The notes under the pieces: generated by a model
Database searches by the model: none
The model's input: the letters and a program-made list of their open reading frames with translations, nothing else
Told to the model about the DNA's origin: nothing
Made by a program: the position numbers and the translations under genes
Assembly: GCA_035307385.1 (NCBI GenBank)
Contig: DATGID010000026.1
Location: 1 to 64,000 of the forward strand
DNA length: 64,000 nucleotides
Reading direction: 5' to 3'
Source of the DNA: DATBHW01 sp035307385
GTDB taxonomy: Bacteria > Chloroflexota > Ktedonobacteria > Ktedonobacterales > DATBGS01
Part shown: positions 43,776-53,292 of the stretch, in pieces
Layout of the letters: each line of letters opens with the position of its first letter
Numbering within the stretch: position 1 is the stretch's first letter

Positions 43776-44054
43776 TCAGCGCGCCGCCACGGGGCGATAC
43801 AAGACGAAGCTGTAGAGCGCGGCCAGCACCGCCGCCGCAATGATCGAACTCAAGATGGGCACGCCTTCCCACACCGGCTCCCCGGAAATGTGGAAATGGA
43901 ACACCCCCACGATCAAAAAGATTGCCAGCCAGCCCAAGAGGGTCGCGCCGATAATGCCGTGTGGGCCACGCCGCCCGACAATCAGTTCCCCAATGACGCC
44001 CACCACCGCCGCAATCAGAATCCAGATCAACAATTGAACCAGCGTAATCGTCAT
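43776..44054 (-). CDS. GlsB/YeaQ/YmgE-family small membrane protein
   Basis: The 92-residue protein has three hydrophobic helices and the family's glycine-rich start LIWILIAAVVGVIGELIVGRRGPHGIIGATLLGW. Members are stress-linked transglycosylase-associated membrane proteins of uncertain action. AAAGGAG lies upstream of the ATG at 44054. Confidence 0.85.
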   Translation of the reverse strand: MTITLVQLLIWILIAAVVGVIGELIVGRRGPHGIIGATLLGWLAIFLIVGVFHFHISGEPVWEGVPILSSIIAAAVLAALYSFVLYRPVAAR

Positions 44055-44297
44055 ATGATGCTGCGCTCCTTTCGCGCCAGAATGCATCCCCAGCCCGCAC
44101 ACGCGGCTGGAATCAGGATGCCTGAAGCCAAACCCCTTCGACAAAGCCTCCTGCTTCTTATTAATAAGCACGCGGAATGCCAACTGCCGAGCATCGCCCC
44201 TGCGCGTTGCCAGGAACCCCAGAGCGCCAGGCTGAAGCAATGTGTGGGCCTCAATCGTTATGTTGATAGAATCCCATCTGGGAAAAGAGGTCTTGCC

Positions 44298-44882
44298 ATG
44301 TGTCAGCGAATCCCCCTCTGGAGCCTGTTTCTGGCGCTGCTCGCCTTTGCCGCGTGCAGTGGCCCATTTGCCAACAGCGCCGCCACACCCACGCCAACGC
44401 GAGCGGTGTCGCCCACACCCAGCCCCACGCCTTCGCCCACGCCCAGGCCGCCCAGCGGCTTTGTCTATTATGTGAACGGCGCGCACACCTACCAGATCGC
44501 TTATCCTTCCGGCTGGACCATCCTGAACGACAAGACGCAGACGCAGTTCACCGGAGGGAGCCAACTTTTCGAGGTCAGCATCACCAGCGTGACCGCTGGA
44601 ACCACACCCGCGCAAATCGTCAACGCCTATTGCCAATCACTCCAGAAGGGTGTCGCGTCTGATCCGGTGTCAACCAGCATCGTGCATCTGGGCGGGCAAA
44701 GCTGGACACGCGCCAACTGCGACGCCAAAGCGCAAAGCCCGGCGATTGAGCTAGTGGTGGAGGTGGTGCTCTATAAAGGAGCCATCTATCAAATTGACTA
44801 TACGTCGCCCATTGTCGAGTATAGCCACGACGACAGCCGGTATTACGGTCCGATGGAACGCTCTTTCCATTTTCTGCGCTAG
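44298..44882 (+). CDS. Lipoprotein with PsbP-like domain
   Basis: The 194-residue product has a lipoprotein signal (WSLFLALLAFAAC), a Thr/Pro linker (TPTPTRAVSPTPSPTPSP) and a domain starting HTYQIAYPSGWTILND, the opening of PsbP/DUF1795-like folds ('f.isyPsgW'). The role is unknown. The ATG at 44298 has AAGAGG upstream. Confidence 0.75.
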   Translation: MCQRIPLWSLFLALLAFAACSGPFANSAATPTPTRAVSPTPSPTPSPTPRPPSGFVYYVNGAHTYQIAYPSGWTILNDKTQTQFTGGSQLFEVSITSVTAGTTPAQIVNAYCQSLQKGVASDPVSTSIVHLGGQSWTRANCDAKAQSPAIELVVEVVLYKGAIYQIDYTSPIVEYSHDDSRYYGPMERSFHFLR

Positions 44883-45012
44883 TCTGCCGCTCTGCCAGGC
44901 TAGCACAGCCGTCCTCTGCCTGTTACCCAAGCTAATACAAGACGTTATTCCTCTAGTGGGAATAGTGTACTATCTCTGAACCTATGAGCAGACCACCGAG
45001 AGGGGAAGAGTT

Positions 45013-46836
45013 GTGAGATACCGTTTTCCTCTGCGTCACGCAGCGCGCTCCAGGCGCGGCCAGCGCGGCCAAACACTTGTCATTATGGCCTTCCTGGCGA
45101 CATTTATGATCGTCCTCCTGGGTCTGGTCGTGGATTCCGTCCGGCTCTATGTCCTCACCGCCCAGGCCGAGCGCACCGCCGAAGCCGCCGCGCTGGCGGG
45201 CGCGCTCTATATGCCCGATTACTTCAGCACGCCAGCGCCCGCGCCCGACGGCCAGGATGCCCTTTCGCGGGTGTGCGACCTTGCCAAGCAGAACGGCATC
45301 ACTAATTGCCAGGCCGCGCCTGGCACAGTGGGCATCCTCGCCGAAACGGTGACGGGCAACCAGTATGAATTGCAAGTCACCGTCACGCTCCAGGCCGATG
45401 TCTTCTTCCTGAACTTCGTTTCGCCCAACCTTTCCACGGCCACGGTCAGCCGCAGCGCCACCGCCCAATTTCTGCCGCCCATCGCGCTGGGGTCACGCGC
45501 CGCTGCCTTTGGTGATCAGGCTGATATAGACGCCACTACCGGACAATCAGTGCAGTCCTTCCTCGGGCGTCTCAACGGCCCCTCCTCGCTTCAGTCAAAT
45601 GGAGATGCCTTCACGCCCGTCTTGCAGGAAGGGCCAACTGACCCCATCACCTACCCTGACGGCGGCAGCTACCACTTTAGCCGCTGGACCCCAGCGCCAG
45701 CCTGTCCTCCCAACTGTACCAACCACCAGCAATATGGGCAATGTACGAACTGTCCACCTGGCCCGATTGCCAACCCCGATCAGCATCAGGCTGGCTTTAC
45801 CGGCGCAGACGGCGGTTCAGGCTATAATTATGAGATTGTCGTACCGCCAGGGGTAGGCGATGTGCAGGTGCAAATCTTCAACCCAATCTTCGACCCGGAC
45901 AACCAACAGGGATCGAATAGCAACGGCCACGACGACATGGGCAGCGCGTGCCTTGACCCCATCTTCAGCACAGGGGGCTGCAAAACCGACAAGCAGAACG
46001 AATACCTTCAGCTATCCTACTCGCTTTATTCTGCGCCAGTCTTCTTTGAACGAGACACCGATACCCTGCTGACGACGTTCTCGCCAGCTTCGGTTGATAA
46101 TATAGGGGCTGACAACAGTGCGCATGGCTGCAACGGCGGCACTCCTTATTGGGACCCCCAGCAGCAGAAGTGTGTCGCTGACCCTGGCTACATAGAGAAA
46201 TGGTATACCCTCTACACCATTACCCAGCCCGGCAATTATCGTCTGGTCGTTGAGCCTGAAGCGAGTAATCCGGCTGCGCCTTCTTCTTCTGGCTACGGCG
46301 AGCATGAATATGGCCTGAAACTGACCGATGCAGCCTCAGCCACGACATGCACATTGGGTCCGCCAAGCGCCTCATCTGGCTCGACGATCTGTCCCGCAAC
46401 CGACGGGCCGCGCATCTGGGCATGGAATGATATGTGTGTGTACTTCATTGCCAACGGCAACTCCACCTTTGACCTGGGCGAAATCCCCGCGGCCTACGCG
46501 GGCAAAACGCTGAACTTCAGCCTCTATGACCCCGGCGATGGCAGCGATGTAAAGATGGCTATTCTGGACCCCAGCGGCAATAAAGTGGCGCTGCCGAACT
46601 GGGTCAGAACCGTCGGTGGCAGTGGGGGCACTCAGATTCTTGCCAGTCAGAGTGGTGACAGTATCTATAACGGCCTCTGGCTGCATTTGCCCATCACCAT
46701 TCCTTCCGGCTACAATCCCACACCCGGCAGCGATTGGTGGCAGGTGCAGTATACCGGCAGCGCCGTCAACGACACAATCACCATCAGCATCTCGCTCAGC
46801 GGCAGCCCGATTCACCTCGTCTCCGAAGTCTTTTAG
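45013..46836 (+). CDS. TadE/TadG-like pilus-assembly protein
   Basis: The 607-residue protein starts with a basic segment and RRGQRGQTLVIMAFLATFMIVLLGLVVD, the N-terminal helix of TadG/TadE-like proteins linked to Flp-type pili, followed by AERTAEAAALAGA. A large outer region with cysteines and low similarity follows. No other tad genes are present, so its partner machinery must be elsewhere. The GTG at 45013 is the likely start. Confidence 0.78.
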   Translation: MRYRFPLRHAARSRRGQRGQTLVIMAFLATFMIVLLGLVVDSVRLYVLTAQAERTAEAAALAGALYMPDYFSTPAPAPDGQDALSRVCDLAKQNGITNCQAAPGTVGILAETVTGNQYELQVTVTLQADVFFLNFVSPNLSTATVSRSATAQFLPPIALGSRAAAFGDQADIDATTGQSVQSFLGRLNGPSSLQSNGDAFTPVLQEGPTDPITYPDGGSYHFSRWTPAPACPPNCTNHQQYGQCTNCPPGPIANPDQHQAGFTGADGGSGYNYEIVVPPGVGDVQVQIFNPIFDPDNQQGSNSNGHDDMGSACLDPIFSTGGCKTDKQNEYLQLSYSLYSAPVFFERDTDTLLTTFSPASVDNIGADNSAHGCNGGTPYWDPQQQKCVADPGYIEKWYTLYTITQPGNYRLVVEPEASNPAAPSSSGYGEHEYGLKLTDAASATTCTLGPPSASSGSTICPATDGPRIWAWNDMCVYFIANGNSTFDLGEIPAAYAGKTLNFSLYDPGDGSDVKMAILDPSGNKVALPNWVRTVGGSGGTQILASQSGDSIYNGLWLHLPITIPSGYNPTPGSDWWQVQYTGSAVNDTITISISLSGSPIHLVSEVF

Positions 46837-46853
46837 CAGCACAGGTCGGAGCC

Positions 46854-48458
46854 TCAAGAGGCCAGCGCGCCTCCTGTGGCTCCGGCTCCTTTCGGTTCCA
46901 CCGGATGCAGCGCGCGCCAGGCATCATAGCCGCCCTTGAGGGATGACGCCTCAAAGCCGCGCTCGCGTAACTCGCGTGCCGCACGGGCACTCGTCGCTTC
47001 GTCCTTTCATGTGCAGTACGCAACGACGGCGCGGCCTGGCTGATGCCGCGCGGCCCAGTCGGTCACGTGGTCCGGCAAGACGCGCACGCTGCCGGGAATC
47101 TGGCCGTTGGAGTCCTCATAGGCGGCGCGGGCGCGCACGTCCAGCACGATGGGCGGCTCTGGTCCGGCAAGCTGCCGCGCCAGTTCTTCCGGCGCGATGC
47201 GCGGTATTTCAGTGGCCTCGCCTTCAAACAGGCCACCTACGGTTCCCACGCGCTCTTCTGGCTCGGTCTGGCGGGCGCGGGCCACGCGCCGCCCATACCA
47301 GGCAGAAAGGGGCGTGGCCGTGACGCCATGCGCCACCACAGAAACCAGCACCACCACGCCGGTAATCGCCAGCAGATGATCTCCCAGCGGCAGATCAGCC
47401 ATCACCACCAGCAGCGCCAGCAAGAGCGCGCTCAGGCCGCGCGGCCCAAACCAGCCGATAAACCCCTGGGCAAACAGGCTGATCCTGGCCCGTCGCAGGA
47501 CCAGCCAGACCGTCAGCGGGCGAATCACCAGGATGACGAGGGCCGCCAGCGCCAGCGACGGAACGAGCGGGGCCAGCGGCAGCAGCGACGACAGCACGAT
47601 GCCAAACAAGATGAAGGCCAGCAGCATCGCCATCTCGGCGGTCACTTCGCCGTAATCCATGAAGCAATCGCAGAGAGTCACGTCGAAGACGTTGACGGCC
47701 ACTCCGGCAAAGAACGCCGCCAGAAAGCCATCGCCGCCCACCGCCTGCGCGCCCACATACGACGCCAGCACCAGCCCCAGCCCGTAGAGCGACTGGTATT
47801 CGCGCGGCACGCTCTGGCGCTCATCGATCTTACCCATCAGCCAGGCCCCAATGCCGCCGATCACCAGCCCCATCAGCGGGCTGAGCAGCAGCAGTTCCGC
47901 CAGGAACACCGCCCAATCCAGCACGCTGCGGCTCGTCGCCTCAAGGACGGCGCTCAGAACCAGCACCAGCGGCAGCACCACCACGTCATTCATCCCCGCC
48001 TCCACACCCAGCGCCTGGCGCACCGAGCGCGGAATCTGCTCGTTGCGCAGGACATCGCGCATCACCACCGGATCGGTGGTTGCCAGGACTGCCCCCAACA
48101 GCAGCGATGGCACCAGCCCCGCGCCGAACAGGAAATGCGCGGCGACGGCGATGCCGCCCACCGTCAGCAGCGTCACCGGCCCGAGCGAGAGCACCGGCAC
48201 ACTCCAGTGACGGCGCAGTTCATCGGCGTCCAGCTTCGCCGCGTCCAGAAAGAGCACCAACGCCAGGCTGACCGTTGCCACTGCTCCCAACGCCGGGCTG
48301 CGCGGCTCCAGGTTCACCACGCCCAGCGCGCCCGGACCCAGAATCAACCCCAGGCTCAGGAAGAGCATAGGAAACGAGAGCGGGCCGCGTATCACCAGTC
48401 CGGCGACCAGCGCCGAAACCGTAAGCACCACCGCCAGAAGGGTAAACCAGAGGTCCAT
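46854..48458 (-). CDS. Na+/H+ antiporter fused to a rhodanese domain, interrupted by an in-frame TGA (possible selenoprotein)
   Basis: The first 400 residues form a CPA1-type antiporter of about 12 helices (LGLILGPGALG, AVLATTDPVVMRDV with the ion-site Asp region, GVEAGMNDVVVLPL). The C-terminus is a rhodanese domain (PPIVLDVRARAAYEDSNGQIPG). In its active loop the frame reads AVVAYCT, then TGA (47009-47007), then KDEATSARAARELRERGF and GGYDAW, the intact rest of the domain, ending at 46854. Relatives have Cys at the TGA ('YCTCPDEATSAR'). So the gene is either read through with selenocysteine (534 aa) or stops at 483 residues. The ATG at 48458 follows AAAGGAG. Confidence 0.8.
46976..47009 (-). 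promoter_or_regulatory. Candidate bacterial SECIS element
   Basis: On the minus strand the TGA (47009-47007) is followed after 16 bases by the hairpin GTGCC-CGTGC-GGCAC (46990-46976). The apical loop starts 21 bases past the TGA and has G at its second position, which fits the published spacing and loop rule for bacterial SECIS elements. It lies within the coding frame, as in known bacterial selenoprotein genes. Confidence 0.5.
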
Positions 48459-48661
48459 CAGGCGCTCCTTTGCCAGCACGCGCAAATGGGGTCGATGATT
48501 GTTGCGGAACCGCAGGATGTGTGCCTTGTTGAGCCAGCGCCTCTGGTTGAGCCGAAACGCTTCGCCCTGCCTGGCCTGAATTATGCAAGGTCTGTCTACC
48601 TCGCTCATACCGTGGCAGAAGACAGATGTTGCGCACTCGCGCCTCTGGAAAGGACCAGAAC

Positions 48662-49294
48662 TTGAGCAACTTCGATATGGGAGCAGGCAACCCCGACTTC
48701 CAGGCAAACTACGCGCGGGCCAGGGCGCAGACCCTGGCTTCGCGGACAAAGTGGTCGTTGATCTTACGCGGCATTTTAGCCATCATCTTCGGTATTGTCG
48801 TCTGGGTCTGGCCGCACATCACCTTGTTGGTGCTGATTGCCATGTTCGGCATCTTCGCGGTGATCAGCGGCATCTTTGCCCTGGGGGCAGCCTTTCAGGC
48901 GTTCCGGGCGCATCACGGCTGGTGGCTGCTGGCGCTCTCGGGCGTGCTGTGCATCGCGGCGGGCATCGTGGCGCTGGTCTGGCCTCGCGAAACCGCGTTG
49001 ATCTTGCTGTTTGTCATCGCCATCTGGGCCATCGTCACAGGCATTGTGGAGATTGCCGCTGCCTTTACCCCTGGCAGAACCGCCGTGGATGAATGGCTGA
49101 TGGTGCTCGGGGGCATACTCTCGATCATCTTCGGGATTCTGCTGTTCATCTTCCCCCGCGTAGGACTGCTGGCGTTGGTCTGGCTCATCGGCATCTATGC
49201 CATTCTGTATGGTATCTCGCTAATTACCAGCGCCTTCGCCATTGGCGGCCTCCAGAGATCAATGAGAAGAGGCCCCACGGCACCCGCCGCCTGA
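48662..49294 (+). CDS. HdeD-family (DUF308) membrane protein
   Basis: A protein of about 210 residues with six helices in repeated pairs: ILRGILAIIFGIVVWVWPHITLLVL, ALSGVLCIAAGIVALVWPRETALIL and VLGGILSIIFGILLFIFPRVGLLAL. The 'G..aii.Gi..l..P' repeat defines HdeD/DUF308 acid-resistance-type proteins. The TTG at 48662 has AAAGGA about nine bases upstream; an ATG at 48626 is an alternative. Confidence 0.87.
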   Translation: MSNFDMGAGNPDFQANYARARAQTLASRTKWSLILRGILAIIFGIVVWVWPHITLLVLIAMFGIFAVISGIFALGAAFQAFRAHHGWWLLALSGVLCIAAGIVALVWPRETALILLFVIAIWAIVTGIVEIAAAFTPGRTAVDEWLMVLGGILSIIFGILLFIFPRVGLLALVWLIGIYAILYGISLITSAFAIGGLQRSMRRGPTAPAA

Positions 49295-49301
49295 TTCACC
49301 A

Positions 49302-49351
49302 GCAGGAGGGCAGGGCTTCGCGGCGTTACTGCCGCGAAGCCCTGCCCTCCT
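49302..49351. terminator. Bidirectional 22-bp hairpin
   Basis: A perfect 22-bp stem (49302-49323 with 49330-49351) and 6-base loop GTTACT lie between the convergent HdeD gene and the gene at 49371. There is no T-run, but the position suits a terminator for both. Confidence 0.75.
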
Positions 49352-49370
49352 GCTTGCCCACGCCCACGCG

Positions 49371-49982
49371 CTAGGCCAGCGTGCCGCTGAGGGTGCGCTC
49401 GCGCTCGGCGGGTATGGGTTCCGGGAGCGTGATAGCGGTCTGCTCCTGGCGGCAGAAAGGAAGCGCCACCAGCAGGCTCAGCGCCAGTGAGACGCCAATC
49501 GCCACCAGGGAGATAACCAGGTCGGGATGAACCGACATCAAAAAGATCATGCCAAAGGTGGTTCCCGTTACCACACACTCGCACAGCCACAAGAGCGGAT
49601 GACGCGCCTGGGCCAGCACCGCCGCGGGCACCGGGCCAATGGCAAACCGCTTCGCTGCCTTTTGCAGCGCGGCCAGCCGGGGATTTTCGATGCTCGAAAC
49701 CAATACGCCATGCGCCAGGAACGTGCCCAGCGCCACGTCGACCCACGCTGTCCCCCAACCCCAGGCGGTCGTCACCATATAGAGCGCGCTGCCCGCAATC
49801 AACAGGATGGCTACCGGAATGATGCGCCCAGCCTGTCGCCCCAGGAGCGCCCACTCGCGGAAGCGGCTCATCTCCTCGGCCCGGCGCATGCGCAGCATAC
49901 TCAAAAAGTTCAGCCCGACGGCCACAAACAGGGTCAGCGCCCCAACGACATGCAGAAATAAAGCGATACCATAGAAACTCAT
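49371..49982 (-). CDS. DUF2269-like integral membrane protein
   Basis: The 203-residue protein starts MSFYGIALFLHVVGALTLFVAVGLNF and has about five helices with ILLIAGSALYMV and LFLHVVGAL-type 'HVlGA' turns, as in DUF2269 proteins of unknown function. The ATG at 49982 begins the family-like sequence; an upstream frame adds nothing recognisable. The gene is divergent from the MFS gene. Confidence 0.6.
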   Translation of the reverse strand: MSFYGIALFLHVVGALTLFVAVGLNFLSMLRMRRAEEMSRFREWALLGRQAGRIIPVAILLIAGSALYMVTTAWGWGTAWVDVALGTFLAHGVLVSSIENPRLAALQKAAKRFAIGPVPAAVLAQARHPLLWLCECVVTGTTFGMIFLMSVHPDLVISLVAIGVSLALSLLVALPFCRQEQTAITLPEPIPAERERTLSGTLA

Positions 49983-50058
49983 TGCAGCCACCTCTTTTTC
50001 ATCGCAGGTCTTTGTCGTATCTTTATCAATCGTTCTGACTATAGAATACTGAGGTGGC

Positions 50059-50084
50059 GTCTTCTGAACGTTACCAGAAGCGTT
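50059..50084. promoter_or_regulatory. Double CGTTAC motif between divergent genes
   Basis: AACGTTACCAG then AAGCGTTACGA lie end to end in the region between the divergent genes at 49982 and 50133, resembling the tandem unit at 26869-26892. It may be an operator serving both genes. Confidence 0.35.
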
Positions 50085-50132
50085 ACGAAAAATCTTGTAG
50101 TGTGATGTTCGTAACAGTAGAGAAAATGATGC

Positions 50133-51356
50133 ATGGCACACGAGGAAATAGCAGTTGAGCGCAGCCCCGGCTCGCTCTGGCGCAACCGCGATTATCTGCT
50201 GCTCTGGCTGGGGCAGTCGATCTCGGCGCTAGGTACGGGCATATCGCTGCTGGCCTTTCCCTTGCTCATTCTGGCCGAAACACACTCGCCCACTGCGGCG
50301 GGCATCTCGGCGGCGCTGCAACAAGTCCCGCTGTTCCTCTTCAGTCTGCCCGCCGGGGCGCTGGTAGACCGCTGGGACCGCAAGCGGGTCATGCTGCTTT
50401 CGACGCTGGGGCTGCTGCTTTGCCTGGCAAGCATTCCCATCGCGCTGCTCGTCAGCGGCGGGCTTACGCTGGCGCAGTTGTATATCGTCTCTTTTGCCAG
50501 CGGCAGCCTGGTCACCTTCTATCAACCGGCCCGGCTGGGCGCGCTGACGCGGCTGGTTTCTAAAGAGCAGATGCCCACGGTGGTTGCCCAGAACGAGGGC
50601 GTCTACAGTGCCGTTTCGCTGCTCGCGCCATCGATCACCGGCTTCCTCTTCAGCGTCAGACGGCTGCTGCCGTTCCTTACCGATGCCTGCTCGTATCTGA
50701 TCTTGCTTGGCTCGCTGCTGCTGATGCGCGGCCCATTGCAGGGCGAACGCCCGGCGGGGAACACACATCTGCTGCGCGAGATACGCGAGGGCGTACGCTG
50801 GCTCTGGGAACACGCGCTGCTGCGCGAACTGGCCTTTTTGTGGGGCTACATTGAACTGCTGCTCAGCGGCAGCGTGCTGATTGTGCTGGTGATTGCGCAG
50901 CAGCATGGCATTTCCACGGCGCTGGTGGGCCTCATTCTGGGCGTTGGCGGCCTGGGGAATCTGGCCGGAACGGTGCTGGGCGCGCAGGCCCAGCAGCGGC
51001 TTTCCTTTGGCTGGGCGCTGAGCGTGGCGCTGCTGGGATACCTCCTCGTCTGGCCGCTCTATGGCTTTGCCAGCAGCGCCATCTTCCTGGGCGCGGTGAT
51101 GATCGGGTACGCGATGATCGACTCCGCTGCCGTGGTGGTCATCGCCAGCTATCGCCTGACCGCTGTGCCCGACCAGTTTCAGGGCCGAGTCAACAGCGTC
51201 TATCAACTCATCCCTTATGGGATGGTGGCGCTGGGGCAAGTGCTCATCGGCGTGAGCCTGCAACAATTTGGCGTCCTACCGACCGTCGGCTTGCTCTGGG
51301 CCGGGCTGCTGGCGCTTGCGCTGCGGCTGCTGCTGGGGCGAAAGCGACTGGCATAG
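50133..51356 (+). CDS. MFS transporter (MFS_3/EntS-like)
   Basis: The 407-residue protein has 12 predicted helices and the MFS loop GALVDRWDRKRVMLLST between helices 2 and 3 (motif A, GxxxDRxxRK). LWLGQSISALGTGI at the start is typical of the MFS_3 family, which exports siderophores, macrolides and similar compounds. The substrate is unknown. The gene is divergent from the DUF2269-like gene. Confidence 0.88.
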   Translation: MAHEEIAVERSPGSLWRNRDYLLLWLGQSISALGTGISLLAFPLLILAETHSPTAAGISAALQQVPLFLFSLPAGALVDRWDRKRVMLLSTLGLLLCLASIPIALLVSGGLTLAQLYIVSFASGSLVTFYQPARLGALTRLVSKEQMPTVVAQNEGVYSAVSLLAPSITGFLFSVRRLLPFLTDACSYLILLGSLLLMRGPLQGERPAGNTHLLREIREGVRWLWEHALLRELAFLWGYIELLLSGSVLIVLVIAQQHGISTALVGLILGVGGLGNLAGTVLGAQAQQRLSFGWALSVALLGYLLVWPLYGFASSAIFLGAVMIGYAMIDSAAVVVIASYRLTAVPDQFQGRVNSVYQLIPYGMVALGQVLIGVSLQQFGVLPTVGLLWAGLLALALRLLLGRKRLA

Positions 51357-51484
51357 CGATTGCGTTCTCGCTTTGTGGCGCGTCTCTTGCAGGGTAGAGA
51401 CTGATTTTCTGTGTTCTCCCTACAGCTATGGCGGTATGTGCTCTGCACGAGGCGCCGCCCATTTTGGGCAGCCGAAAGGACGTG

Positions 51485-52123
51485 ATGATTATGAGTAACG
51501 CTGGTTATCCAGACGAGCCAACCTATCCAAATATGCAGCCGCCCGTTCCCCAGGGGAACCAGGGTCCGGCTTATCAGTATCGTCCCAGCCATCCCAATGC
51601 ATATCCGCCCGCAGGAAACCAACCGCCCGCTGAACCGATCTACCGGCCAGCGGATAACGTTGTGCGCGAATCCGATTATGGCGGCGCGCGCGCCGAAAGC
51701 CGCTATTCTAGCTATATGGATGAGCAAGGCAACGTCATCGAGCGCCGCCAGCAGATGTATCACGATACCAACCAGGAGCGCGCCAACATTCGCTCCTGGG
51801 CGACGGCAATCGTGTATTTCTTGCTGGGGCTGTTGGAGGTGGTGCTGGGGCTGCGCTGGCTTTTCCGCCTGCTGGGCGCTAACACCGACAACAGCTTCAT
51901 TGCCTATCTCTACGGCGTCAGCCATCCCTTTGTTGCGCCCTTCAACGGCATTTTCAACGATCAAACGCTGGGCCACCAGGGCGTCTTCGAATTTTCGACG
52001 CTGATCGCCATGCTGGTCTACGCGCTGATCGCCTGGGGCGTGGTGGCGCTGCTCAACCTTTTCCTGCGGCCCGTGCCGCCCAGCACCGACAGCACCTTCA
52101 CGACGCGCCGCCGCCAGTATTAA
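51485..52123 (+). CDS. YggT-family membrane protein with long disordered N-terminus
   Basis: About 110 Pro/Asn/Tyr-rich residues precede a YggT domain: AIVYFLLGLLEVVLGLRWLFRLLGAN, then FIAYLYGVSHPFVAPFNGIF and FEFSTLIAMLVYALIAWG. YggT proteins are small two-helix membrane proteins linked to cell-division regions and stress. AGGA lies at 51477-51480; the start may be the ATG at 51485 or 51491. Confidence 0.82.
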   Translation: MIMSNAGYPDEPTYPNMQPPVPQGNQGPAYQYRPSHPNAYPPAGNQPPAEPIYRPADNVVRESDYGGARAESRYSSYMDEQGNVIERRQQMYHDTNQERANIRSWATAIVYFLLGLLEVVLGLRWLFRLLGANTDNSFIAYLYGVSHPFVAPFNGIFNDQTLGHQGVFEFSTLIAMLVYALIAWGVVALLNLFLRPVPPSTDSTFTTRRRQY

Positions 52124-52141
52124 GCGCCTGGTGGCGCGGGA

Positions 52142-52369
52142 CATGAGTCATCTCGAATTTTGAGAAGCCAGGTCCCGCCAACCGTCGCGGGGCGGCGCAG
52201 CGGGGTGGGCTGGTAGCGCCGCCTTCCAGGTGGCCAGCGCTGCGCTGCCGCGAGAGGTGCCCCTGTGTGCTCCAGGGCGACGGGCCAGCGGTTGGCCGCC
52301 TGGAAGGCGGCGCTACGAAAGCTGCCGCTGCACGGGGAGTTGGTTCCCCAAAATTCGGGATGACTCATG
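52142..52369. mobile_element. Nested inverted-repeat element (MITE-like)
   Basis: Outer arms CATGAGTCATCTCGAATTTTG (52142-52162) and its reverse complement (52349-52369) match over 21 bp with one mismatch. Inside, arms at 52211-52236 and 52293-52316 carry GTAGCGCCGCCTTCCAGG and its complement. The inner core recurs at 56021-56085. There is no coding content. The nesting suggests one repeat inserted in another, or a structured non-autonomous element. Confidence 0.7.
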
Positions 52370-52384
52370 TTGACAGCGATTCTG

Positions 52385-52978
52385 TCAACTAGCCAGAGCA
52401 GGGCTTTCAAAGTCTAGCAAGCGCCGTGGCGCGTTGTGCCAGAGGCCATCCATCGTCAGTTGCAAGATTTCGAGCGCACGCGCCTGGCCCCAGCGGCGCG
52501 TGAACTCGCGGTAGTGCTGGCCGACCCGCCACAACACGCCAGCCAGTGCCACGCGCCATTCCTCGACGCTGTGGCCGCCATCCGTGGTCGTGTTTTTCTC
52601 CGTCCAGGTCATGGTCAGCAGGCGCAGCCCGCGTTCCAGGTCTATCGAGATGCCGTGATAGAGGACACGCGCGCCCGCAATGCGTAAGGTCGTGCCCGAA
52701 CAGCGCACGCTGGCATAAGCATCCCACTGCGGTTCGGAATCGCGGCGATAGAACAGGACCGGCGGCTCGCGGTCCCGCTGCCAGGAGTCAGCGCGGCGGC
52801 TAAGCACCTCCTTCAGCAGCGTCTGCGCCTTTTCGTCAAAGAAATCTTCGGGATTGCGCGGCTGCGGCGGGCGCGCAGGTTTGCGCCGCTTTGCGCCGCG
52901 TGGGGCAGAACGTGGGAGGGCCGAGGTGGAAGCCGGGGAACGACGAGCAGCCGAGGGAGCGGAAACAGCGCGAGACAT
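52385..52978 (-). CDS. Conserved protein of unknown function, copy 3 of a three-member family
   Basis: This 197-residue paralogue of the proteins at 4001-4513 and 20702-21304 has an N-terminal 40-residue Arg/Pro/Ser-rich tail, then EPPVLFYRRDSEPQW (71-85), TTLRIA, LERGLRLL (114-121) and LWRVGQHYREF (149-159). Identity with copy 1 is clear in three blocks and the rest is diverged. The ATG at 52978 matches the aligned start of copy 1. The function is unknown; its leader and promoter are conserved with the other copies. Confidence 0.75.
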   Translation of the reverse strand: MSRAVSAPSAARRSPASTSALPRSAPRGAKRRKPARPPQPRNPEDFFDEKAQTLLKEVLSRRADSWQRDREPPVLFYRRDSEPQWDAYASVRCSGTTLRIAGARVLYHGISIDLERGLRLLTMTWTEKNTTTDGGHSVEEWRVALAGVLWRVGQHYREFTRRWGQARALEILQLTMDGLWHNAPRRLLDFESPALAS

Positions 52979-53286
52979 GGAAGACCACCCTTTCTGTAGC
53001 GCAGAGAAAGGCAGAGCGGCCATTCACCCGCCGGGCAAGACGCACGCGCCGGAGGGGCGAGCATGTAGCCCGCGCCCATCCGAGGCGGTGCGCTTCAACC
53101 CATCCAGGAGTATGGCCGCTGACGAGTCTTCCACCACAAAGCGATGATAGAATGACCATCAGCCCCGCTCCTGGCCTAACCAGGGATGGGGTGAATGGCA
53201 TCATCAGTGTACACTCACCGATGGTGCCGTGCCGTTGCCAACCAGAACCAAATCGACGAACATCAAAGCAACCAGAGAACCAGAAC
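52979..53286 (-). ncRNA. Conserved structured 5' leader, copy 3
   Basis: This leader is closest to copy 1. In transcript order it holds AACGGCAC (53236-53229), a hairpin at 53223-53202 (8-bp stem CATCGGTG/CACTGATG), CCATTCACCCCATC, a 5-bp hairpin CCTGG/CCAGG (53184-53170), CATTCTATCATCG, AGCGGCC (53120-53114) able to pair with GGCCGCT (53021-53015), and CTTTCT/AGAAAG over the ribosome-binding site. The first hairpin's sequence is unrelated to that of copies 1 and 2, but pairing and position are kept. Confidence 0.7.
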
Positions 53287-53292
53287 AGTTCA

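Noticed and set aside
47043..48665. 540-codon plus-strand frame over the antiporter gene
   Set aside because: It is a Gln/His/Arg-rich shadow of the antiporter.
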